DNA of 64,000 nt, from positions 496,001 through 560,000 of the forward strand of contig JACKJT010000002.1 in NCBI GenBank assembly GCA_020637795.1, written 5' to 3'. The position numbers and the translations under genes are program-made. The notes beneath the pieces are model-generated. The model did not search any database, was not told the DNA's origin, and saw only the letters and a list, made by a program, of their open reading frames with translations. Positions 1 through 9,647 of the stretch are shown here, in pieces. The number at the start of each line of letters is the position of its first letter. Positions within the stretch are counted from its first letter, which is position 1. The stretch is from Hoeflea sp. (lineage in GTDB: Bacteria > Pseudomonadota > Alphaproteobacteria > Rhizobiales > Rhizobiaceae).

Positions 1-599
1 CCTGCCGGGATTTCACCGATGTCCTCGCCAAGCGCCTCGCGGTATCTCAGGTAGACCGATTTCGCCAGCACGTCGATCTGCGATCCGGCGTCGTTGATGT
101 AGTATTCCTTGGTCACCTGGTAGCCGGCAAACCCCATCAGGTTGGCCAGCGCATCGCCGACAACCGCGCCGCGGCAATGGCCAACATGCATCGGCCCGGT
201 CGGGTTCGCGGACACATATTCGACATTGACCTTGCGGTCCGCACCCAGGGTGGACCGGCCATAGTCGGTGCCTTCCCGGATGATTGTCGACACCAGCCGG
301 CGCCAGAACGCAGCCGTCAGCCTGAAATTTAGAAAGCCGGGACCGGCCACACTTGTCTCCGACACGTCGGCGTCGCCAGCGAACTGGGCCGCGATCATGT
401 CCGCCAGCGCCCGTGGATTCATGCCCAGCGGCTTGGCCAGCACCATCGCTGCATTGGTCGAGATATCGCCATGCGCCGGATCCCGCGGCGGCTCGACGGT
501 CAATCTCTCGAAGCTGACTTCGCCGCCCTTGTCCCTGACCACATCAAGCGCCTCGACGGCCTGCTTGATTCTGCTTTCGAAGTCCTTGAACACATTCAT
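1..599 (-). CDS. argS: arginyl-tRNA synthetase, N-terminal part (runs off the left edge)
   Basis: Charges tRNA-Arg with arginine in the cytoplasm. Only about the first 199 residues are in the window; the gene continues beyond base 1. The start MNVFKDFESRIKQAVEAL is typical of the N-terminal additional domain of bacterial ArgS. The class I signature is seen near bases 150-190 as PMHVGHCRG, a HIGH-motif variant normal for ArgS. The start codon lies 66 bases downstream of the dgt stop on the same strand, so dgt and argS probably form one transcript, a common rhizobial arrangement. No frameshift is visible. Confidence 0.95.
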   Translation of the reverse strand, partial: MNVFKDFESRIKQAVEALDVVRDKGGEVSFERLTVEPPRDPAHGDISTNAAMVLAKPLGMNPRALADMIAAQFAGDADVSETSVAGPGFLNFRLTAAFWRRLVSTIIREGTDYGRSTLGADRKVNVEYVSANPTGPMHVGHCRGAVVGDALANLMGFAGYQVTKEYYINDAGSQIDVLAKSVYLRYREALGEDIGEIPA

Positions 600-665
600 G
601 GGTAAAGTCCGGAAATGACGGAAAAACGGGGGCGAAACGACTGCCCGCCCCAAGGTGAGCGCTGC

Positions 666-1871
666 CTATCGCAATTCCGGCGTATCGTCAAACAAGCGCC
701 GGTGCGCGGCGATCGCGTAGGTGTCGGTCATTCCTGCAAGGTAATCCCTGACCTTGCGCGCCCGCATGTCCACGGCCATCTCCTCGATCCCCGCATGCCG
801 GTGCTTCTCCCCCATGGCCGACGGATCGGCCATGAAGGCCGTGAACAGGTCGCGGACGATGCGGGTGGCTGACGCCCTCACCCGCATGACGTCGGGATGA
901 CGGTAGAGATGACGATACAGGAACGCCTTGATGTGCTGGTCGGCCTCGACGAATTCGTCCGAGAAATGCGCCATCGTCCGCCCCGCGTGACGCACGTCAT
1001 CGGCCGTTTGCGGCTTGATCTCCTCGATATGCGCCTGGGTGACAGCAATCACGTCCTCTACCATCCGGGTGATCTGCCGCCGCATCACCTCGTGGATCAG
1101 CCTCGGCTCCTCAAGACCGGGATACCGGTCCCGGACCTCTGCCAGCAGACGCGAAATCAGCGGCAGCTCCTCCAGCATTTCCAGCGTGATCAGCCCGGAC
1201 CGCAGACCGTCGTCGATGTCATGGGTGTTGTAGGCGATATCATCGGCGATCGCCGCGACCTGGGATTCGAGGCTCGAATGAGTCGCAAGCCACAGGTCGT
1301 GAGCGGCATTGTACAGGGCGATCGGCTCCGGCACCGGCTTGCTGCCCTCAGCGATCAGCGGTCCGTTGTGCTTGACCAGCCCCTCGAGCGTCTCCCAGGT
1401 CAGGTTGAGCCCGTCGAAATCGGCGTAGCGTTGCTCGAGCTTGGTGACGATGCGCAGCGATTGCGCGTTGTGATCGAAGCCGCCGGCATCCGCCATCAGC
1501 TCATCGAGCGCCTCTTCCCCGGTATGGCCGAACGGCGTGTGGCCGAAATCATGCACCAGCGCCACGCCCTCCGCTAGGTCCTCATCGAGCTTCAGCGCCC
1601 GTGCAAGAGCGCGCGCGATCTGCGCCACCTCGATGGTGTGGGTCAACCGGGTGCGGTAGTGATCGCCTTCGTGGGCGACGAAAACCTGGGTCTTGTGCTT
1701 GAGCCGCCTGAACGCGGTGGTGTGGATGATCCGGTCGCGGTCGCGCTGAAACTCCGAGCGGGTCGGGCTCACCGGTTCGGCAAACAGCCGCCCGCGGCTC
1801 GACCACGGGTCAACCGCCCAGGGCGCACGCGCCGTGGTTCCGAACCCCAGTTGCTTGATGTCAATTTCCAT
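666..1871 (-). CDS. dgt: deoxyguanosinetriphosphate triphosphohydrolase-like protein
   Basis: HD-superfamily dNTP triphosphohydrolase (401 residues) that hydrolyses dNTPs to deoxynucleosides and triphosphate. The N-terminal third shows the family pattern: RDRDRIIHTTAFRRLKHKTQV, then RLTHTIEVAQIAR, then the metal-binding HDFGHTPFGH, and a distal D in AIADDIAYNTHD. The start at 1871 (MEIDIKQLGFG) fits the family; an in-frame ATG at 1895 would add eight residues. It lies upstream of argS on the same strand and diverges from the Fe-S protein gene at 2011. Confidence 0.93.
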   Translation of the reverse strand: MEIDIKQLGFGTTARAPWAVDPWSSRGRLFAEPVSPTRSEFQRDRDRIIHTTAFRRLKHKTQVFVAHEGDHYRTRLTHTIEVAQIARALARALKLDEDLAEGVALVHDFGHTPFGHTGEEALDELMADAGGFDHNAQSLRIVTKLEQRYADFDGLNLTWETLEGLVKHNGPLIAEGSKPVPEPIALYNAAHDLWLATHSSLESQVAAIADDIAYNTHDIDDGLRSGLITLEMLEELPLISRLLAEVRDRYPGLEEPRLIHEVMRRQITRMVEDVIAVTQAHIEEIKPQTADDVRHAGRTMAHFSDEFVEADQHIKAFLYRHLYRHPDVMRVRASATRIVRDLFTAFMADPSAMGEKHRHAGIEEMAVDMRARKVRDYLAGMTDTYAIAAHRRLFDDTPELR

Positions 1872-2010
1872 GCCTATCCCGTCAACAGGCGCCAATCAGA
1901 TCCCGACTCAGTCCGTCCAAGCATTGACGCCGGGCCAGCGCCTTCATACCTATAGAGCAACTGATTTGAAACCTGTCTCTTCCGGACCTTGACCCCGGCA
2001 AGGAGGTACC

Positions 2011-2346
2011 ATGACTGAAAACGCAACCGTCACGCTCTCGGAGTCCGCCGCCCGCAGGATCAGGGAAATCGTTTCAGCCGAAGCCGGCAAATCCGCTCTT
2101 CGCGTTTCCGTCGAAGGCGGCGGATGTTCCGGTTTTTCCTACAAGTTCGATCTCGCCGACCAGCCCGCCGAAGATGACATCGTGCTTGAAAAGGACGACG
2201 CCAAGGTCCTCATCGACCAGGTCTCGCTCGTCTACATGGCCGGATCGGAAATCGATTTCGTCGACAACCTGATGGGCCAGGCTTTCCAGATCAGGAACCC
2301 GAACGCCGTCGCATCCTGTGGCTGCGGCACCAGTTTTTCGGTCTGA
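2011..2346 (+). CDS. erpA: iron-sulfur cluster assembly/insertion protein, IscA/ErpA (HesB) family
   Basis: A-type Fe-S carrier of 111 residues that delivers clusters to apoproteins. The three conserved cysteines are visible: one in GGGCSGFSYKF (about residue 41) and two in SCGCGTSF at the C-terminus. A very strong Shine-Dalgarno (AAGGAGG, about 2000-2006) precedes the ATG. It is divergent from dgt and followed by xth. ErpA is the best name by length and motif; plain IscA or SufA cannot be excluded because no isc/suf genes are nearby. Confidence 0.92.
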   Translation: MTENATVTLSESAARRIREIVSAEAGKSALRVSVEGGGCSGFSYKFDLADQPAEDDIVLEKDDAKVLIDQVSLVYMAGSEIDFVDNLMGQAFQIRNPNAVASCGCGTSFSV

Positions 2347-2413
2347 CCAGCCCTGTTTTGCCAGCCCCCTTGCCCGCCATGGATCCGCGCACGAGCGGAT
2401 CTTCTGTTGAAGG

Positions 2414-3205
2414 ATGACCGCCTTGAAAATCGCCACCTGGAACATCAATGGCGTCAAGGCGCGGATCGACAACCTGCAGAGTTGGCTGAAGGAAAGCGAA
2501 CCCGACATCGCCTGCCTGCAGGAGATCAAGTCGGTCGACGAGGGATTTCCGCGGCTGGAGATCGAAGCACTCGGCTACCACGTTGAAACCCACGGGCAGA
2601 AGGGCTTCAACGGCGTGGCGATCCTGTCGAAGCAGAGCCCCGATGAGGTCAATCGCGGCCTGCCGGGCGATGACACCGACGAACAGGCCCGTTTCATCGA
2701 GGCGGTCTTCTCTGTCGACGGCGGCGCCCTCCGCGTCGTCTCGCTGTATCTGCCCAACGGCAATCCCGTCGACACGCCGAAATTCCCCTACAAGCTCTCC
2801 TGGATGGAGCGGCTGCACGCCTTTGCCCAAGACCGGATGGCGCTGGAAGAGCCGCTGGTGCTCGCCGGCGACTACAATGTCATTCCCGAGCCCGTCGACT
2901 GCCACGACCCGAAAGTCTGGGAAGGCGATGCGCTGTTTCGCCCCGAATCCCGCAACGCCTTCAGAAAAATCGAAAATCTTGGCTTCACCGATGCCTTGCG
3001 CGCCGTCAATGACGCTGCCGAAACCTACACGTTCTGGGACTACCAGGCCGGCGCCTGGCAGAAAAACAACGGCATCCGCATCGACCATCTGATGCTCTCG
3101 CCCGAGGCTGCAAACCTGCTGCAATCGGCAACCGTGGAAAAACACGTCCGTGGCTGGGAAAAGCCGTCGGACCATGTCCCGGTGGCGATCCAGATCGACC
3201 TCTGA
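2414..3205 (+). CDS. xth: exodeoxyribonuclease III
   Basis: Mg-dependent AP endonuclease/3'-5' exonuclease of base excision repair, 263 residues as usual. Family motifs appear in order: ATWNINGVKAR at the start, CLQEIK (metal Glu), LAGDYNVIPEPVDCHDP (catalytic Asp/Asn), RIDHLMLS and SDHVPV (catalytic His). It follows the Fe-S protein gene by 67 bases on the same strand and may be co-transcribed. The ATG is preceded by GAAGG. Confidence 0.95.
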   Translation: MTALKIATWNINGVKARIDNLQSWLKESEPDIACLQEIKSVDEGFPRLEIEALGYHVETHGQKGFNGVAILSKQSPDEVNRGLPGDDTDEQARFIEAVFSVDGGALRVVSLYLPNGNPVDTPKFPYKLSWMERLHAFAQDRMALEEPLVLAGDYNVIPEPVDCHDPKVWEGDALFRPESRNAFRKIENLGFTDALRAVNDAAETYTFWDYQAGAWQKNNGIRIDHLMLSPEAANLLQSATVEKHVRGWEKPSDHVPVAIQIDL

Positions 3206-3285
3206 TCGCTCCCGCCAACGGCGCGGTCCGCGCCCGTGGGCTCGCCAAGCTTGCCAAAGACCCGCCATGGGTGCATTATTTACCG

Positions 3286-3573
3286 ATGAAACTTGCGCTG
3301 TCTCCTCGACTGGCATTGAGCATCGGTTTTCTGACCGTGGTGATTGTTGCGGGTTCGCCCGCCTTCGCCGGACAGGATTGCGAGTGTCTCGGCAACGGCA
3401 AAAGGATCAAGGAAGGCGGCGTGATCTGCCTGCAGATCGGCTCCTCCCAGCGCTATCTCGCGCGCTGCGAACGCAATCTCAACAATACCAGCTGGAAGAA
3501 GATTTCGGATGGATGTCCGGTGTCTCAAATGTCGCCGTGGACTTCAAAACCGCCGGCTCCGACACACGGCTGA
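3286..3573 (+). CDS. small secreted cysteine-containing protein
   Basis: A 95-residue protein. Residues 1 to about 28 are a clear signal peptide (charged MKLALSPR, then a hydrophobic stretch ending ...SPAFA). The mature part has five cysteines (CECLG, CLQIG, RCERN, GCPVS), suggesting disulfides in the periplasm. No family is recognised with certainty; similar short Cys proteins are common in rhizobia. An in-frame ATG at 3271 would only extend the signal peptide. It follows xth by 80 bases. Confidence 0.7.
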   Translation: MKLALSPRLALSIGFLTVVIVAGSPAFAGQDCECLGNGKRIKEGGVICLQIGSSQRYLARCERNLNNTSWKKISDGCPVSQMSPWTSKPPAPTHG

Positions 3574-3638
3574 TCCCCCTTACGACAGGCAGCCAGCCTG
3601 CATCGGACTGCAAAAGCTTTGGATAATCCGACGGCTTG

Positions 3639-4436
3639 TCAGTTCAGGCCCTTGGCCAGCATATCCTGGGCCAGCGCGATGGCCGTGCGCCGGTCGGCTT
3701 CGCCCGCCAGCGAGAATGCGCGCTCCTGCATTGCCTGGATCCAGGCCTTGTCGGAAGGCGGCGACCGTTCAAGCGCGGTGGTCATGAAGGCAAGCCCGCG
3801 CACGGTCTGGCCTTCCTCGAACACCACATTGCCAAGCACCGCTGCTGCGGCCGGATGGCCACTGACACGGGCCCGGTTCAGCCATTTCTTCGCCTGCTGG
3901 ATGTCGTTGGCGCCGCCCTCGCCCTCGAGGATCATGCGGCCCAGGCGATATTGTGCTTCCGGCACGCCGAAGGCGGAAGCGGCCTGAAAATACAATTGCC
4001 GCGCAGCCCCCAGATTGGCCTTGATCGGGCTGCCGGGAATACCCTTCTGATAATAGGTCGCCAGCGACAACAGCGCATTGACGAAATAGCCGGTGTCCTG
4101 CGACCCCGGCTCGACGCCCTGCCGGGCGATATCATCATAGATCTTGAAAGCTTCGTAGTCGTTCTCGACCACGCCGTCGCCATAGGCGTACATGTTGGCA
4201 AGCGCCCAGCGCGCGCCGGGATGCCCCTTTTCCGCGGCATATTTATAGGCTTCGACGGCCTCGTCCTTGCGGCCCTTCTTGTAGGCGGAAAACCCGAACT
4301 TGAACAGATCGAAGGGACCGGATTCGCGGGTGACGCCCGCATTGGGATCCAACGCCAGAGCCTGGCCGCCGCAGCCAACGGCCACGGCAAGCACTACACC
4401 AAAAAGACCCGTCCGGGTGCGGCTAGATGTCTGCAT
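3639..4436 (-). CDS. exoR: exopolysaccharide regulator ExoR (Sel1-repeat periplasmic protein)
   Basis: Periplasmic Sel1/TPR-like protein of 265 residues. In Sinorhizobium and Agrobacterium ExoR inhibits the ExoS/ChvI two-component system and so restrains exopolysaccharide synthesis. A signal peptide (residues 1 to about 29, ending GGQALA) is followed by Sel1 repeats, e.g. AAEKGHPGARWALANMYAYG and VPEAQYRLGRMILEGEGG. The diagnostic stretch ESGPFDLFKFGFSAYKKG matches rhizobial ExoR as I remember it. The start at 4436 gives the signal peptide; it overlaps the ilvD stop by 14 bases, so translation is probably coupled to ilvD. Confidence 0.85.
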   Translation of the reverse strand: MQTSSRTRTGLFGVVLAVAVGCGGQALALDPNAGVTRESGPFDLFKFGFSAYKKGRKDEAVEAYKYAAEKGHPGARWALANMYAYGDGVVENDYEAFKIYDDIARQGVEPGSQDTGYFVNALLSLATYYQKGIPGSPIKANLGAARQLYFQAASAFGVPEAQYRLGRMILEGEGGANDIQQAKKWLNRARVSGHPAAAAVLGNVVFEEGQTVRGLAFMTTALERSPPSDKAWIQAMQERAFSLAGEADRRTAIALAQDMLAKGLN

Positions 4437-6147
4437 AGCAGTGTTTTTCTTTCGCTCCGCCCGGATGGGTAACCGCGCCATAGCGCGCCGACCCCACCGT
4501 CTGGGCGTATTTCCACAGCGCGCCCGATGCATAATCGGTCTCCCGCGCCGTCCATTTTTCCCTGCGCGCAGCCAGTTCCTCGTCGGACAGCTGCACATTC
4601 AATGTGCCGGCAACAGCATCAATCTCGATGATGTCGCCATCCTGCAGCAGGCCGATCGGCCCGCCTTCAGCGGCTTCCGGGCCGACATGGCCGATGCAGA
4701 AGCCGCGGGTTGCGCCGGAGAACCGGCCGTCGGTGATCAGCGCGACCTTGTCGCCCATGCCCTGGCCGTAAAGCGCCGCGGTGGTCGACAGCATCTCGCG
4801 CATGCCCGGACCGCCCTTGGGGCCCTCGTAGCGGATCACCAGAACCTCGCCTTCCTTGTACTTGCGATTTGTGACCGCATTGAAGCAGTCTTCCTCGGAA
4901 TCGAAACACCGGGCCGGGCCGCTGAATTTCAGCTTCGACATGCCCGCCACCTTCACGATGGCGCCGTCTTCGGCCAGATTGCCCTTCAGGCCAACGACAC
5001 CGCCGGTGACGGTGATCGGCTTGTTGGCCGGATGCACCACGTCCTGCTCGTCATTCCAGCGGACATGCTCCATGTTTTCAGCCAGCGTCCGCCCGGTCAC
5101 GGTCATGCAGTCGCCGTGAAGATAGCCATGTTCGAGCATGGTCTTCATCAGCACCGGAATGCCGCCGGCCTCGAACATGTCCTTGGCGACATACTTGCCG
5201 CCCGGTTTCAGGTTGGCAATGTAGGGCGTGCGTTCGAAAATCTTGGCGACGTCGAACAGATCGAACTCGATGCCGCATTCATGTGCGAGCGCAGGCAGGT
5301 GCAGCGCCGCATTGGTCGATCCGCCGGTTGCCGAAACCACCGCAGCGGCGTTCTCGAGCGACTTGCGGGTGACGATGTCGCGCGGCCGGATCTGCTTGGC
5401 GATCAGTTCCATCACCTTCTCGCCCGCCGCATAGCAGAACTTGTCGCGCATGTCGTAGGCCGCCGGAGCGCCGCAGGAATAAGGCAGCGCCAGTCCGATC
5501 GCCTCGGCCACCGTCGCCATTGTGTTGGCGGTGAATTGCGCGCCGCAGGAGCCGGCCGACGGGCAAGCGGCCTGTTCGATCTCGAGCAGGTCCTCGTCCG
5601 AAATGTCGCCGACCGAATGCTGGCCGACGGCTTCAAACACGTCCTGGATCGTAATCTGCCGACCGCGGTAGCTGCCGGGAAGGATCGATCCGCCATAGAG
5701 AAAGATCGAGGGAACGTTGAGGCGGACCATCGACATCATCATGCCCGGCAGCGACTTGTCGCAGCCGGCCAGCCCGACAATGGCGTCGTAGCAATGGCCG
5801 CGCATGGTCAATTCCACCGAATCGGCAATCAGGTCGCGGCTGGCAAGCGACGCCTTCATGCCCTGGTGGCCCATGGCGATGCCATCGGTCACGGTAATGG
5901 TGCAGAATTCGCGCGGCGTGCCCTTGCCCGCGGCCACGCCCTTCTTGACGATCTGCGCCTGGCGCATCAGCGAAATATTGCACGGTGCTGCTTCGTTCCA
6001 GCAGGACGCCACGCCGACCAGTGGCTGGGCAATCTCCTCGCTCGACAGTCCCATCGCGTACAGGAAAGACCGGTGCGGAGCACGCTCAGGCCCAACCGTC
6101 GTGTACCGGCTTGGAAGTTTGGACTTGTCGAATGGTGTGGCGCTCAT
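4423..6147 (-). CDS. ilvD: dihydroxy-acid dehydratase
   Basis: Fe-S enzyme (574 residues) of branched-chain amino acid synthesis, converting dihydroxy acids to 2-keto acids. Cluster cysteines are seen in ASCWNEAAPCN (about 50), LAGCDKSLPGMMM (about 125) and CPSAGSCGAQFTANTM (about 195). The C-terminal half has the IlvD/Edd signature near GALITDGRFSGATRG-type sequence (here VALITDGRFSG). The 3' end overlaps exoR. About 380 bases of non-coding DNA lie upstream; no leader peptide or T-box was seen. Confidence 0.97.
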   Translation of the reverse strand: MSATPFDKSKLPSRYTTVGPERAPHRSFLYAMGLSSEEIAQPLVGVASCWNEAAPCNISLMRQAQIVKKGVAAGKGTPREFCTITVTDGIAMGHQGMKASLASRDLIADSVELTMRGHCYDAIVGLAGCDKSLPGMMMSMVRLNVPSIFLYGGSILPGSYRGRQITIQDVFEAVGQHSVGDISDEDLLEIEQAACPSAGSCGAQFTANTMATVAEAIGLALPYSCGAPAAYDMRDKFCYAAGEKVMELIAKQIRPRDIVTRKSLENAAAVVSATGGSTNAALHLPALAHECGIEFDLFDVAKIFERTPYIANLKPGGKYVAKDMFEAGGIPVLMKTMLEHGYLHGDCMTVTGRTLAENMEHVRWNDEQDVVHPANKPITVTGGVVGLKGNLAEDGAIVKVAGMSKLKFSGPARCFDSEEDCFNAVTNRKYKEGEVLVIRYEGPKGGPGMREMLSTTAALYGQGMGDKVALITDGRFSGATRGFCIGHVGPEAAEGGPIGLLQDGDIIEIDAVAGTLNVQLSDEELAARREKWTARETDYASGALWKYAQTVGSARYGAVTHPGGAKEKHCYADI

Positions 6148-6525
6148 GAAATCCTCAGACGCGTCTGGCCTCGTTGACCGAGCCGCGGGGCTGGACCGAT
6201 GCCCTGCCCTGCGCCTCGTTTGTGGCGGGAAATGGGCACAACAAGCCCCTAGGATTTCATAGCAGATGCTTTGAAAAAATGTGTTGCGGATTCGTCACAA
6301 TTCGTGATCTCCGTCATCCCGATGCTCGAGAATATGCCCGGATTTCAATGAAAAGCGGCCCGACAGGCGCAACACGCAGGCCCGACAAGCGAAATCGCCC
6401 GACGATTGCTCGGCACCAATATTCGCTCTGAGAACGAAGAAAGGCGGCCCGTTCTCCCGGACCGCCTTTCTGATTTATTGGCGCGGGGCTGATCCCAGCC
6501 CGCCTGATCTCAACCGGCCATGATC
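6148..6525. other. intergenic region upstream of ilvD / downstream of valS
   Basis: This 378-base gap holds the presumed ilvD promoter near its left end and the valS terminator near its right end. Short ORFs are present but have neither good ribosome sites nor recognisable products. I see no other structure. Confidence 0.6.
6438..6471 (-). terminator. Rho-independent-type hairpin downstream of valS
   Basis: AGAAAGGCGG pairs with CCGCCTTTCT; the inverted repeat has a 14-bp stem with one mismatch and a 6-base loop. It lies about 55 bases past the valS stop in the direction of transcription. The T-rich side is part of the stem. Confidence 0.75.
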
Positions 6526-9339
6526 TTATCCGGCTTGCGCGAGCCGCTCGATCGCCGCGCCCAGCTTGTCCTTTTGCCCCAGAAGATCGGCCAGCTTCTC
6601 GCGCTCCGCCGCAACCACTTCCGGCTTGGCGTTGGCGACGAATTTCTCGTTGGCCAGCTTGCGCTCGATCTTGTCGACGTCATCGGCCACTTTCGACCGC
6701 GCCTTCTCGAGCCGCGCCTTTTCGGCGGCAAGGTCGATCAGGTCCCCCAGCGGCAGGCAGGCGGTCGCCTCCCCGACAACGATCTGGGCCGATCCGGGCG
6801 GCACTTCGTTCTCGAGCACGATCTCCGTCACCCGGGCCAGCTGCTGGATTGCCGGCTTGTGCCGCAGCAGCCGTTCCTCTGTCGTCGCGATGGTGCCGAC
6901 CATGACCAGCGCCGCTTTTGCCGATGGCGGAACATTCATTTCCGAGCGAACCGATCTCAGGCCCGAGACAAGGTCGACTAGCCAGTTGATTTCCGAAGCC
7001 GCTGCGTCGTCCGAGAAGACCGGCTCGGGCCACGCGGCGTGGCAGGCAAGCCCCGCGCCCGCGCCGGCCAGATGCTCCCAGAGCTCTTCCGTCATGAACG
7101 GCATGAACGGATGCAGGAGCTTGACCGCTTCCGCCAGGACATGCGCGGCACAGGCGCGCGCCTCGACCTTGGCCGCCTCGTCCTCGCCGTTGAACACCGG
7201 CTTGAGCAGTTCAAGGTACCAGTCGCAAAGCTGGTTCCAGACGAAGCGGTAGAGCGCGCTCGACGCCTCGTTGAACTTGTATGCCTCGATCGCGGCTTTC
7301 ACCTCGTTCGCGGTGCGGGTCAATTCGGTCAGGATCCAGCGGTTGATCGTCAGCTTCGCCGCCGACGGGTCGAAGGCCGGATCGAGCACCGCGCCGTTCA
7401 TGTCGGCGAAACGGGCCGCGTTCCACAGCTTGGTGCCGAAGTTGCGGTATCCGGCAATCCGCGCCGGATCGAGTTTCACGTCGCGGCCCTGCGCCGCCAT
7501 GATCGCCAGCGTGAAGCGCAGCGCATCGGCGCCGTACTCGTCGATCAGCTCCAGCGGATCTATGACGTTGCCCTTGGACTTGGACATCTTGGCGCCGTCC
7601 TTGTCGCGCACCAGCGCGTGGACATAGACGGTGTGGAACGGCTCTTCCTTCATGAAGTGCAGCCCCATCATCATCATCCGTGCGACCCAGAAAAAGATGA
7701 TGTCGAAGCCGGTCACCAGCACGTCGGTCTGGTAGTAGCGCGCAAGTTCCGGCGTCTTGTCGGGCCAGCCGAGCGTCGAGAACGGCCACAATGCAGAGGA
7801 AAACCAGGTGTCGAGCACGTCCTCGTCGCGGGTCAGGATCTCGCCCGGCTGGAAGTTCTCGAGCTTCTCCTCGACCCAGGCCTTCCACGGGCCCTCGTGG
7901 GCGATGTAATGCTGGATAGCCGCATCAAGCGCGGTTTCCTCGTCCTTCTCGACGAACACCTGTCCGTCCGGACCGTACCAGGCCGGGATCTGGTGTCCCC
8001 ACCACAATTGCCGGGAAATGCACCAGGGCTGGATGTTTTCCATCCACTCGAAATAGGTCTTTTCCCAGTTCTTCGGAACGAAATTGGTCCGGCCCTCGCG
8101 CACGCTCTCGATCGCAGGCTTGGCCATTTCGGCGGCATTGACGTACCACTGGTCGGTCAGGAACGGCTCGATCGGCACGCCGCCGCGGTCGCCATGCGGG
8201 ACCATGTGGGTGTGCGGTTCGATGTGATCGAGACAGCCGATCTCCTCCATCTTGGCAACGACTTCCTTGCGCGCGGCAAAGCGGTCCATGCCGTCGAGTT
8301 CCTCGATCACCTCGATAAGCTTGCCCTCGACCTTGAGACCTTCGAGGAAATCCTCGTTGTCCTTGAGCGCCATCCGACCGTCGGTGGTCAGGATGTTGAT
8401 CGCCTTGAGGTGGTGGCGCTTGCCGACTTCGAAGTCGTTGAAGTCATGCGCCGGCGTGATCTTGACCGCGCCGGAGCCGGCGGTCTGGTCCGCGTAGTCG
8501 TCACCGACGATCGCGATGCGGCGTCCGACCAGCGGCAGGACAACATGCTTGCCGATCAGGTCCTTGTAGCGGATGTCTTCCGGATTGACTGCAACGGCGG
8601 TGTCGCCGAGCATGGTTTCGGGCCGGGTGGTGGCGACGATGATGTAGTCCCGGGTCTCGTAGGTGAAGATCTCGGTGTCCTCGTCATAGGAAACCGGATG
8701 CTCGTAGGTGACGCCGTCGGCCAGCGGGTAGCGGAAATGCCAGAGATTTCCCTGAACCTCGACCTGCTCGACCTCGAGGTCGGAAATCGCCGTCAGCAGC
8801 TTCGGATCCCAGTTGACCAGACGCTTGTCCTTGTAGATCAGCCCTTCCTTGTAGAGGCTGACAAAGACTTCAAGCACGGCGCGCGACAGCCCCTCGTCCA
8901 TGGTGAAGCGCTCGCGCGACCAGTCGCACGATGCGCCAAGCCGCTTGAGCTGGTTGAAGATCATGCCGCCGGACTGGTCTTTCCACTCCCAGACCTTTTC
9001 GACAAAGGCTTCCCGCCCGATCTCGCGGCGGTGGATCTGGCGCTCGGCCAGTTGCCGCTCGACCACCATCTGCGTGGCAATGCCCGCGTGGTCCATGCCC
9101 GGCTGCCAGAGCACGTTCTCGCCCAGCATGCGATGGTAGCGAACCAGGATATCCTGAAGCGTGTTGTTGAGCGCGTGCCCCATGTGCAGCGAGCCGGTCA
9201 CATTCGGCGGCGGGATCACGATGCAAAACGAATCCCGCTCGGGTTGAGCACCGGCGCCAGCGGCGAATGCGTTCGCCTCTGCCCAGCGTGTCGCGATTTT
9301 CGGCTCTATGGCCGCGGCGTCATAGGTTTTTTCGAGCAT
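6526..9339 (-). CDS. valS: valyl-tRNA synthetase
   Basis: Class I aminoacyl-tRNA synthetase, 937 residues, full length. HIGH-type motif in PPNVTGSLHMGHALNN (about residue 48), editing domain with TTRPETMLGDTAVAV (about 238), KMSKS in GAKMSKSKGNVIDP (about 580), and the C-terminal coiled-coil arm rich in Lys/Glu/Ala. It is followed by a hairpin terminator. The order pcm-tolC-popZ-valS on one strand is conserved in rhizobia. Confidence 0.97.
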   Translation of the reverse strand: MLEKTYDAAAIEPKIATRWAEANAFAAGAGAQPERDSFCIVIPPPNVTGSLHMGHALNNTLQDILVRYHRMLGENVLWQPGMDHAGIATQMVVERQLAERQIHRREIGREAFVEKVWEWKDQSGGMIFNQLKRLGASCDWSRERFTMDEGLSRAVLEVFVSLYKEGLIYKDKRLVNWDPKLLTAISDLEVEQVEVQGNLWHFRYPLADGVTYEHPVSYDEDTEIFTYETRDYIIVATTRPETMLGDTAVAVNPEDIRYKDLIGKHVVLPLVGRRIAIVGDDYADQTAGSGAVKITPAHDFNDFEVGKRHHLKAINILTTDGRMALKDNEDFLEGLKVEGKLIEVIEELDGMDRFAARKEVVAKMEEIGCLDHIEPHTHMVPHGDRGGVPIEPFLTDQWYVNAAEMAKPAIESVREGRTNFVPKNWEKTYFEWMENIQPWCISRQLWWGHQIPAWYGPDGQVFVEKDEETALDAAIQHYIAHEGPWKAWVEEKLENFQPGEILTRDEDVLDTWFSSALWPFSTLGWPDKTPELARYYQTDVLVTGFDIIFFWVARMMMMGLHFMKEEPFHTVYVHALVRDKDGAKMSKSKGNVIDPLELIDEYGADALRFTLAIMAAQGRDVKLDPARIAGYRNFGTKLWNAARFADMNGAVLDPAFDPSAAKLTINRWILTELTRTANEVKAAIEAYKFNEASSALYRFVWNQLCDWYLELLKPVFNGEDEAAKVEARACAAHVLAEAVKLLHPFMPFMTEELWEHLAGAGAGLACHAAWPEPVFSDDAAASEINWLVDLVSGLRSVRSEMNVPPSAKAALVMVGTIATTEERLLRHKPAIQQLARVTEIVLENEVPPGSAQIVVGEATACLPLGDLIDLAAEKARLEKARSKVADDVDKIERKLANEKFVANAKPEVVAAEREKLADLLGQKDKLGAAIERLAQAG

Positions 9340-9647
9340 AATCGGGTAACCGTTTGCATCTGAAGGAATAGGACCGTGATAAACCGGAACGGAATGGTGG
9401 AGTCAACACAGGCTGCGTCTGACGGAAGCAATGCGATTGCTTTCACCAGCCGCACGCACGCCACACGCTTTGATCCCGGATCGACGCGCGCCGCCGGAGC
9501 AGAATTCCTAGCATTCTTGGGCCATGATGGCGCCATGCATTATGCCGCAGCACGGCTCCGCCCGCTCCGGCCCGCGCTTAGGGACCGAACCGCACTCGCC
9601 CGCACTCTGCCTGACGATGAAATGACGGCCGTTCAGGACGACCCGGC
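9340..9647. other. intergenic region between valS and popZ
   Basis: A gap of 308 bases with no convincing gene. Two opposed ORFs (91 and 76 codons) overlap each other, lack good ribosome sites and resemble no known protein. It probably carries the valS promoter close to 9340-9400. Confidence 0.5.

Noticed and set aside
4300..6177. A 625-codon plus-strand frame opposite ilvD
   Set aside because: Antisense shadow of ilvD with no recognisable protein features.
7039..9363. A 774-codon plus-strand frame opposite valS
   Set aside because: Antisense shadow; valS on the minus strand has all family motifs.
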